A program made the position numbers and the translations under genes. Source: an uncultured Gemmata sp. (GTDB taxonomy: Bacteria; Planctomycetota; Planctomycetia; Gemmatales; Gemmataceae). From it: 64,000 bases of DNA. Below the pieces are notes generated by a model that was not told the DNA's origin, ran no database searches, and saw nothing but the letters and a program-made list of their open reading frames with translations. This document shows, one piece after another, positions 10,883 to 19,635 of this stretch. The stretch covers positions 248,001 to 312,000 of the forward strand of contig CALDUT010000010.1 of assembly GCA_937924775.1 (NCBI GenBank), written 5' to 3'. Position 1 is the first letter of the stretch. Each line of letters opens with the position of its first letter.

Positions 10883-11688
10883 GCTGCGCCACCCTGGCGT
10901 GGAGTCTCATGGGATGGGTCGAACCGCTGCCCGCGTAGCCACGTTTTCAACCGCCGCCAGAGGTCGTAAATACCGCCCACACCGACCTTTCCACTCAGAA
11001 TGGAGACAAAAGCGGTCGGATCGCGGCGCATGGCTTCGGCACTGAGACGGTCGAGGTTGGCGGTCAGGGCAGCCTCAATCTGGTTGAGCCACTCTTGAGC
11101 CGACCAACCCGCATGATCGGCAATGTTAAGCGGTACGCCGATCCGCACGAGGGCTTCGGGGGTTCTTTCATTCCAGAAGGTGTATTCCAGGGCCAACGGG
11201 ACCACATAGCCACGGGACAAACGAGCGGCCAAGTGTCCAACACCCGCCTGAAGTTGCAGCGGCCGCTGGCGGACGTCCGTGAACCGACCTTGGGCGGTCA
11301 CCCAAAACACACGATTCGGTTGGGAAAGAATCGCCTGGCCACTGCGGAGAAAGACGCTCGCTCCCCGCAACGAGTGCAAATCAATTCCGACAAAGCCCAA
11401 TTTCGCGAAAAATCGGTACTTTTGTAGCGCCATAGCATCTATCGCGGCATAATGTTCGCAATCGAGGGAGCGACTGAGAACTGTGCAGATGAGGGGATCC
11501 CACCACGAGGGATGGTTGAGAACAATTAGCAGCGGTTCGTCTGTTGGGGGAAATGCAGCACCAGAGCGGGATAGCTGCACCGCGTGGAAATGCTTGCGGA
11601 CATAGCGACAAGCGTACTGCTGAAAGCACCGAACAAGCCATGGCCAACGGGTTGGTAGTCCGTTGGCCGGTGAGAGACAGCCGGCCAT
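10879..11688 (-). CDS. crtO: PlsC-like acyltransferase, candidate CrtO (carotenoid glycoside acylation)
   Basis: A 269-residue acyltransferase of the lysophosphatidate acyltransferase superfamily. The catalytic HX4D motif is seen as NHPSWWDPL near residue 58, followed by FFAKLGFVGIDL and a degenerate second block (FWVTAQGRFTD, where FPEGTRS would be expected). ATG 11688 lies one base after the stop of the upstream CrtP-like gene, so the two are translationally coupled. In Staphylococcus the last staphyloxanthin step, esterifying the sugar with a fatty acid, is done by CrtO; the operon position suggests the same job here. CrtO identity is inferred from context, not from sequence memory. Confidence 0.7.
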   Translation of the reverse strand: MAGCLSPANGLPTRWPWLVRCFQQYACRYVRKHFHAVQLSRSGAAFPPTDEPLLIVLNHPSWWDPLICTVLSRSLDCEHYAAIDAMALQKYRFFAKLGFVGIDLHSLRGASVFLRSGQAILSQPNRVFWVTAQGRFTDVRQRPLQLQAGVGHLAARLSRGYVVPLALEYTFWNERTPEALVRIGVPLNIADHAGWSAQEWLNQIEAALTANLDRLSAEAMRRDPTAFVSILSGKVGVGGIYDLWRRLKTWLRGQRFDPSHETPRQGGAA

Positions 11689-11689
11689 A

Positions 11690-13282
11690 CTACACCCGTG
11701 CGATCTTCTTCAGCGCTTGGTGAACGGGGGTGATGGAAGGGCCTTTGGGAGCCACTTGGTCCTGATCGAGGACATCCGCCGCGATCCAACCGGACATGAG
11801 GACCATCGGCATACCAGGGCCGGGATGGGCCGCACCGCCTGCAAGATACAGGCCGCGAATGTCTGGGGACCGGTTGGCTGGCTTGAAGGCGCCATTCCAG
11901 GTTCCGTGGCTGGCCAGCCCGTAGATAGCTCCGTTGAGAACCCGGTAGCGGTCGTGGATGTCTTGCGGGGTGAGGGCTGCTTCATAGACAATGCGCTCTT
12001 CAATGTCGGGCATCTGACCGGTCGTTTTGAGTTTGTTTAGAATGACCCGTCGGTACTCGGGGAACATCCGTTTCCAATTATGATGTGGTCGCAGGTAGGG
12101 GGTATGCACAAGAACATAGAGGGCATCACCGCCGGGGGGCGCGGTTTCGGGTTCCGTGCGGGCCGTAGAGGCCAAGTAGCAAGTGGGATCCGGGGCCGGT
12201 TCGCCCTTGTGATAGATAAAGTCGAATTCTTCATGAGGATCGCGAGAGAAGACGAAGTCGTGATGGAGCAGGTGGTCGTAAGCCCGCTTCAAACCCAGGT
12301 AGAGAACCACGCCGGAGCAAGCGGGTTCGTAGTCACGGCGTTGTTGGAATTGCTTCGCGGCCTGGGGAGCAGTTTCCGCGAGAAGTTCCTGGTGGGTGCG
12401 AACACTGTCGGAATTAGCTACAATCGCGGCAAAGTCGTGAATTTCGCCGGTGTCGGTTTCCACCCCGCGGACGCGCGTGCCGTGGGCCTCGGTAACAATG
12501 CGCCGTATCCCAGTTTCGGTGCGATATTCCACCCCGAGTTCTTCACCCAGGCGAATCAGCGCTTCTGGAACCGCCCGAATGCCGCCTCGCGGATACCAGA
12601 CCCCTTCGCTCGTTTGCATATGCGCAATACCGCAGAGAACAGCCGGCGAATTCTCCGGGCAAGAGCCCACATACTGGGTGAAATGGTCGAGCATTTGGGC
12701 TACTCGTGCGTCGGGAATGAACTTCCGCACGGTACCAGCCACCGTTCGGCCCAAGCGCAAGCTCAGGACATCGCCCATCAGGCGGATCGAGAGGCCGGCC
12801 CGCCAGTCGATCATGTCCTGAATACTACCCACTGATTTCCAAAAATAATTCCGTGTCGAAATCTGATGGAGCCGGTTCGATAGCGACAGGAAATGCCGGT
12901 ATCCCTTGGCGGAATTAGGAGCATAGGATTTCAACGACGCCGACATATCCTCCACGTCTTCCACCAGATCAAGGGTGGTCCCATCGGTGAAAAAACAACG
13001 CCATTGAGGATCAAGACGGATCAAATCCAAATAGTCTTCCAAGCGTCGATCTGCTTCCGCGAAGATGCGGCGGAGGACCGACGGAATCGTGAGGATCGTC
13101 GGGCCCATGTCAAAACGGAAGCCGTGGCTCTGCAGAACCGCGGCTTTCCCACCCAACCACGGGCTTTTTTCGAAAACCGTCACCGCGTAGCCGCGTGCGG
13201 CCAGAACACAGGCAGAGGCCAGTCCGGCCAAGCCACTGCCGATGATCCCGATGCGATTCCGTTCTGAAGTGTGTTTTTTCAT
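11690..13282 (-). CDS. crtP: CrtP/CrtNb-like C30 carotenoid oxygenase (FAD-dependent)
   Basis: An FAD-dependent CrtN-superfamily enzyme closest in motif to staphylococcal CrtP, which oxidises the terminal methyl of diaponeurosporene. The dinucleotide motif IGIIGSGLAGLASA opens the protein. CrtP-like stretches are FRFDMGPTILTIPS, DPQWRCFFTDGTTLDL, MLDHFTQYVGS, VWYPRGGIRAVPEAL, YEPACSGVVLYLG and the C-terminal GLYLAGGAAHPGPGMPMVL. ATG 13282 is chosen because AGGAA lies upstream and the FAD fold begins right after it. The frame is open further, to 13438, but that extension would overlap the upstream gene and matches nothing. The product has 530 residues. The exact oxidation product is inferred. 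Confidence 0.85.
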   Translation of the reverse strand: MKKHTSERNRIGIIGSGLAGLASACVLAARGYAVTVFEKSPWLGGKAAVLQSHGFRFDMGPTILTIPSVLRRIFAEADRRLEDYLDLIRLDPQWRCFFTDGTTLDLVEDVEDMSASLKSYAPNSAKGYRHFLSLSNRLHQISTRNYFWKSVGSIQDMIDWRAGLSIRLMGDVLSLRLGRTVAGTVRKFIPDARVAQMLDHFTQYVGSCPENSPAVLCGIAHMQTSEGVWYPRGGIRAVPEALIRLGEELGVEYRTETGIRRIVTEAHGTRVRGVETDTGEIHDFAAIVANSDSVRTHQELLAETAPQAAKQFQQRRDYEPACSGVVLYLGLKRAYDHLLHHDFVFSRDPHEEFDFIYHKGEPAPDPTCYLASTARTEPETAPPGGDALYVLVHTPYLRPHHNWKRMFPEYRRVILNKLKTTGQMPDIEERIVYEAALTPQDIHDRYRVLNGAIYGLASHGTWNGAFKPANRSPDIRGLYLAGGAAHPGPGMPMVLMSGWIAADVLDQDQVAPKGPSITPVHQALKKIARV

Positions 13283-13367
13283 AAGGGGTTCCTGAAAATT
13301 CCGCGTAAGCTGGTGTGTCCTGAGCCTGAAAAACCCGCCGGTCGGCCCACCGGACGACTTAGTGTAA

Positions 13368-14963
13368 TCATTGGGCGGTGGCCGGTATAGTGGAGTCTGT
13401 AGCGCCTGGTTCACCCAGCCAGTGCGCGTCCCAGCCATAATCGTGAAGTAGAAGGCGGGCAGTGATCCGGGCGGATTCGTAAATCACCGGCAGGCCACTG
13501 CCGGGATGAGTACCACCCCCGACCAGATAGACACCCTCCAACTCATCGAAACGGTTGCGTGGCCGCAAGTGGAGCATTTGCGACCAGGTATGCGCGAGGT
13601 TGAAGGTCGCACCGCGGTAGACGTGGTAGCGGCTTTCCCAATCCGCCGGCGTTACCATCTTTTCATAGCGGATGCGTTTTTCAACATCGGTGACGCCGAT
13701 TTTGGCCAACTGCTGGAGAACGAGGGCCCGGAAGCGGGGGGCTTCTTTTGACCAATCGACGTTCGCGTGTTGATGCGTCACCGGGGCGAGGATATACAAC
13801 GTGCTGCAACCGGCGGGAGCTAACGATGAATCGGTGACACAGGCATTTTGAACATAGAATGACGGATCTTCCGATAGAACGTGCCGGGATTCGATATCCG
13901 CGAGGTTTTCCGCATAATCGGCGGCGGTATAAATTGTGTGGTGGGGCAGGTCATCGTAACGGCCTTCAAGGCCCAAATATAACATGAAGGTTGAGCAGGA
14001 AAATTTCTTGCGGGCAATCCGTTCGTTGGTCCATTTTCTCCGCAGGCAATTGGGAACCAGTTGTGTCATGGCGTAAGCGAAGTCGGCATTGATGATAAGG
14101 GCATCGGCCCGATAGTCGCGTTGCGTGGTTCGCACGCCGACAGCACGCCGGCCTTCAAAAAGAATCTCCTTTACTTCCTCCCCCAGGGTGAATCGTACGC
14201 CCATGTCGCGGGCAATCCGGGCCATCCCCTCGCTCACCGCCGAGCACCCCCCGTAGGGGTGCCAAACTCCGTACTCGTACTCCAGAAACGATAGAATGGA
14301 GAACAGACTCGGGCAGTTGAAAGGTGACATGCCGAGGTACTTTGATTGGAACGAAAACGCCAGGCGGATGCGTTCGTCGCTAAAGTAGCGTGTCAATTCG
14401 GCATCGAGCGACTTCCAGGGGCGGAGCGTCGGGATCAACTTGGCCATCTGCCAACGAATCACGTCGCGCCAGCCATTGAACGGTTGTTCGAGGCAGGGTC
14501 GGAACTTCTCCATTTTGTCCCGGTTGTCGTCGAGAAAGCGACGCACCTGGGCGGCATCGTCGGGGGAGAGTTTGGCGACTTCAGCGGCGAGTTTCTCCAC
14601 CTCCGGGGTGCAATCGAGGTGCCCACCGCGGCCGAAGGCAATTCGGTATTGGGGGTCGAGCCGGACCATGGGAATTTCCTTTTTCAGGTCGCGGCCAATG
14701 AGGCGGAAGATGCGCTCTAACACTCGCGGATAAAGGAAAAACGTCGGGCCCAGATCGAAACGGAAGCCGTTCTCGGTGATGGCCGAGCAACGACCACCAA
14801 CGTGGGTAAGCCGTTCCACAATGTGTACGTCAAGCCCCGCCTTGGCCAGCAACAAGGCCGTGGCAAGCCCTCCGGGACCTGCGCCAACAATCATTACGCT
14901 TTTAGTACGGGCAGGGCGAGAGGGTGTCAGAAAACGGGATTGGGCGGTCGGCGCGGCAATCAT
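13368..14963 (-). CDS. crtN: CrtN-like C30 carotenoid desaturase (phytoene-desaturase family)
   Basis: First gene of the carotenoid operon. It is an FAD-dependent desaturase expected to act on squalene or dehydrosqualene in the C30 route. The FAD motif VMIVGAGPGGLATALLLAKAG is near residue 23, followed by GGRCSAITENGFRFDLGPTF, YLGMSPFNCPSLFSIL, YGVWHPYGGCSAVSEGMA, and the C-terminal GVYLVGGGTHPGSGLPVIYES. The motifs are distinct from the downstream CrtP-like paralogue, so the two are not a recent duplication. The squalene-making genes (hpnCDE or crtM) are not in the window. The product is 531 residues; the ribosome site is weak. Whether it is CrtNa-, CrtNb- or CrtNc-type needs a tree. Confidence 0.83.
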   Translation of the reverse strand: MIAAPTAQSRFLTPSRPARTKSVMIVGAGPGGLATALLLAKAGLDVHIVERLTHVGGRCSAITENGFRFDLGPTFFLYPRVLERIFRLIGRDLKKEIPMVRLDPQYRIAFGRGGHLDCTPEVEKLAAEVAKLSPDDAAQVRRFLDDNRDKMEKFRPCLEQPFNGWRDVIRWQMAKLIPTLRPWKSLDAELTRYFSDERIRLAFSFQSKYLGMSPFNCPSLFSILSFLEYEYGVWHPYGGCSAVSEGMARIARDMGVRFTLGEEVKEILFEGRRAVGVRTTQRDYRADALIINADFAYAMTQLVPNCLRRKWTNERIARKKFSCSTFMLYLGLEGRYDDLPHHTIYTAADYAENLADIESRHVLSEDPSFYVQNACVTDSSLAPAGCSTLYILAPVTHQHANVDWSKEAPRFRALVLQQLAKIGVTDVEKRIRYEKMVTPADWESRYHVYRGATFNLAHTWSQMLHLRPRNRFDELEGVYLVGGGTHPGSGLPVIYESARITARLLLHDYGWDAHWLGEPGATDSTIPATAQ

Positions 14964-15203
14964 GCGTGGATCCGTTGACAGGTGTGGCCCACCGATCCGC
15001 TGGCGGGACCATCACAGTTTAGCGGAATCGGGAATTCTGACTATCCAATCCTAAGTTCAGGGCGCTTCTAGGTCCTCGTATGCAACACTTCGACCGTAAT
15101 CAAGCATTAGATTCAACTTGCTTCTTTCCCGAAAAGCCTCATGCGGCCTACTATAGTGCAGTAAGTGGATTATGGTGAATCCAGGCGATAGGTGTGGGTG
15201 AGA

Positions 15204-16286
15204 ATGTCGATTGTGGATGGCGGAATCGGAGCGACAACCAGGCCCCAGGCCCCATGGACGGCTGCGGAAGTCCGGCAGGCGGTGGCTGAGCTGCCGCGGA
15301 TTCCACTAGCGCACCTTCCCACCCCATTGGAAGAGCTGCCGCGATTTTCCCAACGGTTGGGAGCGGGTGTACGCGTCTTTATCAAACGCGATGACTGTAC
15401 CGGATTTGCGTTAGGGGGGAATAAATCCCGGCACAATGAATTTCTCTTTGGTGAAGCCCTTGAGCAAGGGGCCGATGTGGTGGTTTGGGGAGCGCTAGTG
15501 CAATCCAACAACTGCCGGACCACCGCCGCGACGTGTGCCAAATTGGGCCTCGAATGCCGCTTGTATCTGTCGAAGTGGAACCAAAACACGATTGTTGCTG
15601 GGAATTTGCTCCTCGATCATCTCTTCGGGGCACAAGTCGAATTGGTCGATGCGAAGATCGGGCCGGAGTTGAATGCCTTGATGGCCGCCAAGGCGGCCGA
15701 GTTGCGAAATGCGGGCCGTAGTCCGTACTTTTGGGATCCGCCGCAGGTGGTGCCTTTGGCGGCCATCAGTTATGTTCTGGCCATCGCGGAGTTGACCGAA
15801 CAACTTCAAGCTCGTCAATTGGAAGCGAGTGCAATTTACGTCTCTTCGGCGGGGGCCACGGGGGCAGGCGTCGCTCTGGGGGCGAAAGCACTGGGCTTCC
15901 GGGGTTTGGTGCGGCTGATTTGCCCTATGCATTGGCCCTGGCATATCCCCACACGGATCGCCGACGATGCGAACAAAGCCGCGGAACGCCTCGGGTTACC
16001 GCATCGGCTATCGGCTGCGGAGATCGACGCGGACGAGTCGTACATTGCCCCCGGCTATGGCTTGGTTTCGCCAGCCGCCCGAGAAGCCTTTCAGCTGTTG
16101 GCCCGTGAAGAAGCGATTCTGACTGATCACGTCTACACGGCGAAAGCGCTCGCGGCCCTCGTGGCCGATGTGCGCGCAGGCAGGTATCCTCCCGGCTCGG
16201 TGGTGGTGTTCATCCACACCGGGGGAATCCCCGCGATCTTTGCCGACGGCCACCAGTTGCTCGATGACGCCGTAAACCCTGTTTGA
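15204..16286 (+). CDS. PLP-dependent D-cysteine desulfhydrase / ACC deaminase-family enzyme
   Basis: A fold-type II PLP enzyme of the D-cysteine desulfhydrase/1-aminocyclopropane-1-carboxylate deaminase family. The substrate-side start LAHLPTPLEELPRFSQRLG and VFIKRDDCTGFALGGNKSR contain the GGNK motif with the PLP lysine. GALVQSNNCRTTAATCAKLG matches the usual cofactor-binding GG.QSNH region with changes, and VVVFIHTGGIPAIF matches the closing Gly-rich segment. Both GTG 15192 and ATG 15204 are possible; I chose the ATG. It stands alone, divergent from the carotenoid operon, with about 240 bases between. Substrate unproven. Confidence 0.82.
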   Translation: MSIVDGGIGATTRPQAPWTAAEVRQAVAELPRIPLAHLPTPLEELPRFSQRLGAGVRVFIKRDDCTGFALGGNKSRHNEFLFGEALEQGADVVVWGALVQSNNCRTTAATCAKLGLECRLYLSKWNQNTIVAGNLLLDHLFGAQVELVDAKIGPELNALMAAKAAELRNAGRSPYFWDPPQVVPLAAISYVLAIAELTEQLQARQLEASAIYVSSAGATGAGVALGAKALGFRGLVRLICPMHWPWHIPTRIADDANKAAERLGLPHRLSAAEIDADESYIAPGYGLVSPAAREAFQLLAREEAILTDHVYTAKALAALVADVRAGRYPPGSVVVFIHTGGIPAIFADGHQLLDDAVNPV

Positions 16287-16292
16287 GCGAGC

Positions 16293-16317
16293 ATCTGGCA
16301 TCGTCATAAAGCCAGAT
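16293..16317. terminator. Hairpin between convergent PLP enzyme and WD40 protein
   Basis: A seven-base perfect stem ATCTGGC/GCCAGAT with an eleven-base loop lies just after the PLP-enzyme stop and is followed by TTGATAT on the plus strand. It probably ends plus-strand transcription. Confidence 0.5.
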
Positions 16318-16370
16318 TTGATATAGACTTATGGCATAATTAAGGAAATTCCACCGGGTTATTCACACAC

Positions 16371-19300
16371 TCATTTGGCTACTTTCAACACCACGGGTGG
16401 GGCTGCGTACTCGCCGCGGGTTCCCTCTCGACGAGCCAGAACGACGATGGGCCGCTCCATCGGTTGCACCCACGGTTCCGCGTACAGCACCACCTCCCGA
16501 CTCGTTTCGCGTTCGGTAATCAGAATGCCATTGAGTCCTACATTCAGCACGCGAACCCCGTGGGGAAGGTTACGCACATCCAAGGGTACGCGACCGGTGA
16601 ATTTCCCCTGCCGCTGAATATCCACGGTGAAACGGGTTTCTTGGCCGGGTCGAATGGTCAGGGTGGATTGTCGAACGGTAGTAATAATGTCGCCTGTACC
16701 GACATTGGTCGGTAACCGGATGGTCACTTCGCGGAGTCGTTCCTGCCCGTCGATCGTGCTTTTCGCGATGAGGGTGAGCTTGGCGTCCGCGGCGGAAAGC
16801 CGGTCAGTTGTACCCACCAGGGCTAGCGTTGCTGTCAGGTGACCCCTTTCGATCGTTGTGGATAGTGCGGTGAATCCTACGGGGGCCTTTTTCACTTCCA
16901 CCGCCACAGGGGCGTCAAAGCCATCGGTTCGGTCGATTTTGACTTCAATCGGGATGGCACCACCGTTGAGCAGCAGCGGTGCATTGGCTTGGGCGGCGAA
17001 GGTGAAATCAGGTTGAGGCCGACGGATGATCAGCCGGTACACATGGCTTGGCCCGAAAGCCCCGCGTGCGTCGCTGACGCGAACTTGGTAGGTGCCATCG
17101 GCCGGAGCGTCGAAGATCAAATAACTATCCTTGCCGAAGCCCGGACCGCCATCATCATTGCGGTAAAAGAGGGTAAAAACCGGCATACCATTGGGCGGAA
17201 AATTTTGCCCGGGAGGGTGAATTGTCACTTTGTACATCGGTTCACCCATGCTATGCTGAAGAGGGGTGGTGCCCAGAAAGCCCAACCGCTGCCCGTTCGC
17301 CTGATAGAACTGGCAGTTGTCATCCGGACCCCGCGGAAGGGCCAGAATACGCATGAGGTCTCCATTGACATAGAGATAATCGTCGATATCTAACTCGTTC
17401 CACGCTTCGAGGCGAATCCCAGGGTGCACGGAATCGTGATCGCGGAACGTCACATACGTCTTCGCCACGCAGCGGAGTGTCGCACGGGGCAGCGGCCGAC
17501 CGGCCGCATCGAGTATTTCGATGACTGAATCCACGGGCGAACCAGCGCGTCGGGCGAGGACTTCAACGATCCAGCGTTCCCCCTTTTTCGCGATAAAGGA
17601 GGTGATTTGCTTTTCCTTAGGTTGTGTCAGAATGCCATCCGCACATGCAGGCGCACGCACTTCGGCTCCACGGACTGGATCAACCACGACAGCCGGTAGT
17701 TCGGACACAACAACGGTCGGCGGGCTAATGGCTGGCGGGTTCAAAGGTACAGGGATTTTCGTGCCCGGCGGGGTGTCGGCAGGCACGGTGACTTTCTGGA
17801 TGGTACCCAACGGCGACCCAAGGTTCACACCCAGGACATGAACCGGCGTGGTGCGACCGGCTTGCACAGCCAAGGGAAAGACGCCCGTGACCACTGGGAT
17901 GTTGCCAATGTTGAGCCGATAACGAATGTTGCCCCCCCGGAAGTCGCGATCAAAGACGCGCAGGGTGTAAGTGCCGGCCGATTGGGTGAGATAACCCAGA
18001 GCAGTCGTGCCCTCTGCAACGAGTGCTCCGCTGTCGTCGCTGAGTGTCAGCACGGGTTCAAATGTCCCAGTTGGTTCAGCGGTCACCAAATGGACCCCAA
18101 GGGGTTGACGAGCTTCCACCCGGATGCGGTATTCATCCACCTCGCCTGGGCGGCTCAGCGACCCGATGAGCGTGACGGGGAGCGAAATCGGAGAAGGGGC
18201 TTTCTCCTCGAGGACGGCCGCGAAGGCGTCGATGGTCAGTACCTCAGAGGCCGTGGAAGCGCTGTCGGTTTCAAATACCAGAGGAACCATGCCGGGCAGG
18301 GCCGATTCCGGGATGCGGAGCGTGAAGACAATTTCGGTCAGGCCGCGGGATACGATTTCCGCCTTCAGAGGACCGCTGGCCGGGGTACCAGTAATGGAAC
18401 GAACTCGGCTGAAGTTAACACCCTTGGCTACGAATTGTGTGGTTTTTCCACGCGGCGCAAAAGCGGGTGAGAGGGCCGTGATCTTCGGGGCAGTGGGCGG
18501 AGGCGGGTTCTTCAGCGGGAGCAGTTGGTGCAGCGTTTTCCCGGTAGCGGGGTCGATGATCAGCCCCACACCGTCGAACCGGGCCACCGCAAGTTGTTGC
18601 CCATCAGCACGCACGGCACCATCAAGAATGCTATCGGGCTGATCGGGGAAAGTCCGGATTTCCGTGAGTTTGTCGGGATTCCAGATTTTGATGACGCGGT
18701 CTTCGCCGAAAGAATAGAGCTGCTGGCCATCCTGGGAATAAATCAAGCGCCAAACGGGTTTTTCGTGAGCGAATGCCGTATTGATCAACTTGCCGCCATT
18801 AGCATCAGCTTGCCAAACGCGAATGCTTTTGTCCACCCCGGCGGCCGCGACGTGTTTCTTGTCCGGGCTCCACGCCACCGTGTAGAGCCAGTCGGTAGCA
18901 TCCCCCAAAGAGTACAGCCGCTGTCCGGTTTCCACATCCCAAATCTTCACCGTCCGATCAGCACTCGCGGAGGCCAATAACCGGCCCTCGGGATGAAACG
19001 ACAAACCATAAACGACGTCGCTATGATCTTTGAAAGTGCGGAGGGGTTTCTGAGTGTCAGCCGCGAGCTTCCAGAGCTGAATGTCGCGATCGTAACCGGC
19101 TGTTGCCAGATATTGCCCGTTGGGGGAGAAGGCGAGAGAGTAGATCAAATCGCGGTGGCCGCGGAACTCATAAGGCGATACAGCAGCCTGGAGCGGATAC
19201 AGGTACACCGTGCCCGACTTGCTGGCTTCGCCGTAAGCGACGGCTAACCACCGCCCCTGAGGATCGAAGCGCAGAGCGGTGATTCGATGGTCCACCGGCT

Positions 19301-19472
19301 GCGGCGATTCCATGAGGGTGCCCTTCGTGGCATCGAAGAGGAAGAATTGATCCCCCACGGCGACTGCGAGAATGCCATTATTCGGATGGTACGCTACCGC
19401 GGTCACCGCCGGTGTGGCCGCAGAACTCATGCCAGAAGATATCAGCAATGTCGTAACGAACATCGAACGCAT
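16371..19472 (-). CDS. Secreted WD40-repeat protein with TIG-like and PPC-like domains
   Basis: A 1033-residue exported protein with an N-terminal signal peptide (MRSMFVTTLLISSGMSSAA). Residues ~20-330 are a WD40 propeller with repeats such as GHRDLIYSLAFSPNGQYLATAG, DHSDVVYGLSFHPEGRLLAS and LYTVAWSPDKKHVAAAG. Then comes an IPT/TIG-like segment (ITALSPAFAPRGKTTQFVAKG) and pre-peptidase-C-like segments (SLSRPGEVDEYRIRVEARQ, GTYTLRVFDRDFRG). The rest is beta-rich. Such architectures are common in planctomycetes, but I know no defined function; a surface binding or scaffold role is likely. No clear catalytic domain is seen. The gene is divergent from the DPP IV-like gene (164 bases between chosen starts). 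Confidence 0.8.
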   Translation of the reverse strand: MRSMFVTTLLISSGMSSAATPAVTAVAYHPNNGILAVAVGDQFFLFDATKGTLMESPQPVDHRITALRFDPQGRWLAVAYGEASKSGTVYLYPLQAAVSPYEFRGHRDLIYSLAFSPNGQYLATAGYDRDIQLWKLAADTQKPLRTFKDHSDVVYGLSFHPEGRLLASASADRTVKIWDVETGQRLYSLGDATDWLYTVAWSPDKKHVAAAGVDKSIRVWQADANGGKLINTAFAHEKPVWRLIYSQDGQQLYSFGEDRVIKIWNPDKLTEIRTFPDQPDSILDGAVRADGQQLAVARFDGVGLIIDPATGKTLHQLLPLKNPPPPTAPKITALSPAFAPRGKTTQFVAKGVNFSRVRSITGTPASGPLKAEIVSRGLTEIVFTLRIPESALPGMVPLVFETDSASTASEVLTIDAFAAVLEEKAPSPISLPVTLIGSLSRPGEVDEYRIRVEARQPLGVHLVTAEPTGTFEPVLTLSDDSGALVAEGTTALGYLTQSAGTYTLRVFDRDFRGGNIRYRLNIGNIPVVTGVFPLAVQAGRTTPVHVLGVNLGSPLGTIQKVTVPADTPPGTKIPVPLNPPAISPPTVVVSELPAVVVDPVRGAEVRAPACADGILTQPKEKQITSFIAKKGERWIVEVLARRAGSPVDSVIEILDAAGRPLPRATLRCVAKTYVTFRDHDSVHPGIRLEAWNELDIDDYLYVNGDLMRILALPRGPDDNCQFYQANGQRLGFLGTTPLQHSMGEPMYKVTIHPPGQNFPPNGMPVFTLFYRNDDGGPGFGKDSYLIFDAPADGTYQVRVSDARGAFGPSHVYRLIIRRPQPDFTFAAQANAPLLLNGGAIPIEVKIDRTDGFDAPVAVEVKKAPVGFTALSTTIERGHLTATLALVGTTDRLSAADAKLTLIAKSTIDGQERLREVTIRLPTNVGTGDIITTVRQSTLTIRPGQETRFTVDIQRQGKFTGRVPLDVRNLPHGVRVLNVGLNGILITERETSREVVLYAEPWVQPMERPIVVLARREGTRGEYAAPPVVLKVAK

Positions 19473-19635
19473 CGGCAGTACTCCCCACCGAGGTCTTTCT
19501 CATTGATGGTTAAGATACCTTGTTGTGATCAACTGTGTTGAGTCAACTGCGAAAAAAGAGCATAATAACGATCTATGGAGATGGGTGGACGGCTTTCCCG
19601 GACAAAAACAGTCGAACCTCATTTTAACTTTTTCT

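Noticed and set aside
12080-12835. Open frame of 251 codons opposite the CrtP-like gene
   Set aside because: Antisense shadow of a clear gene; composition is unlike a real protein.
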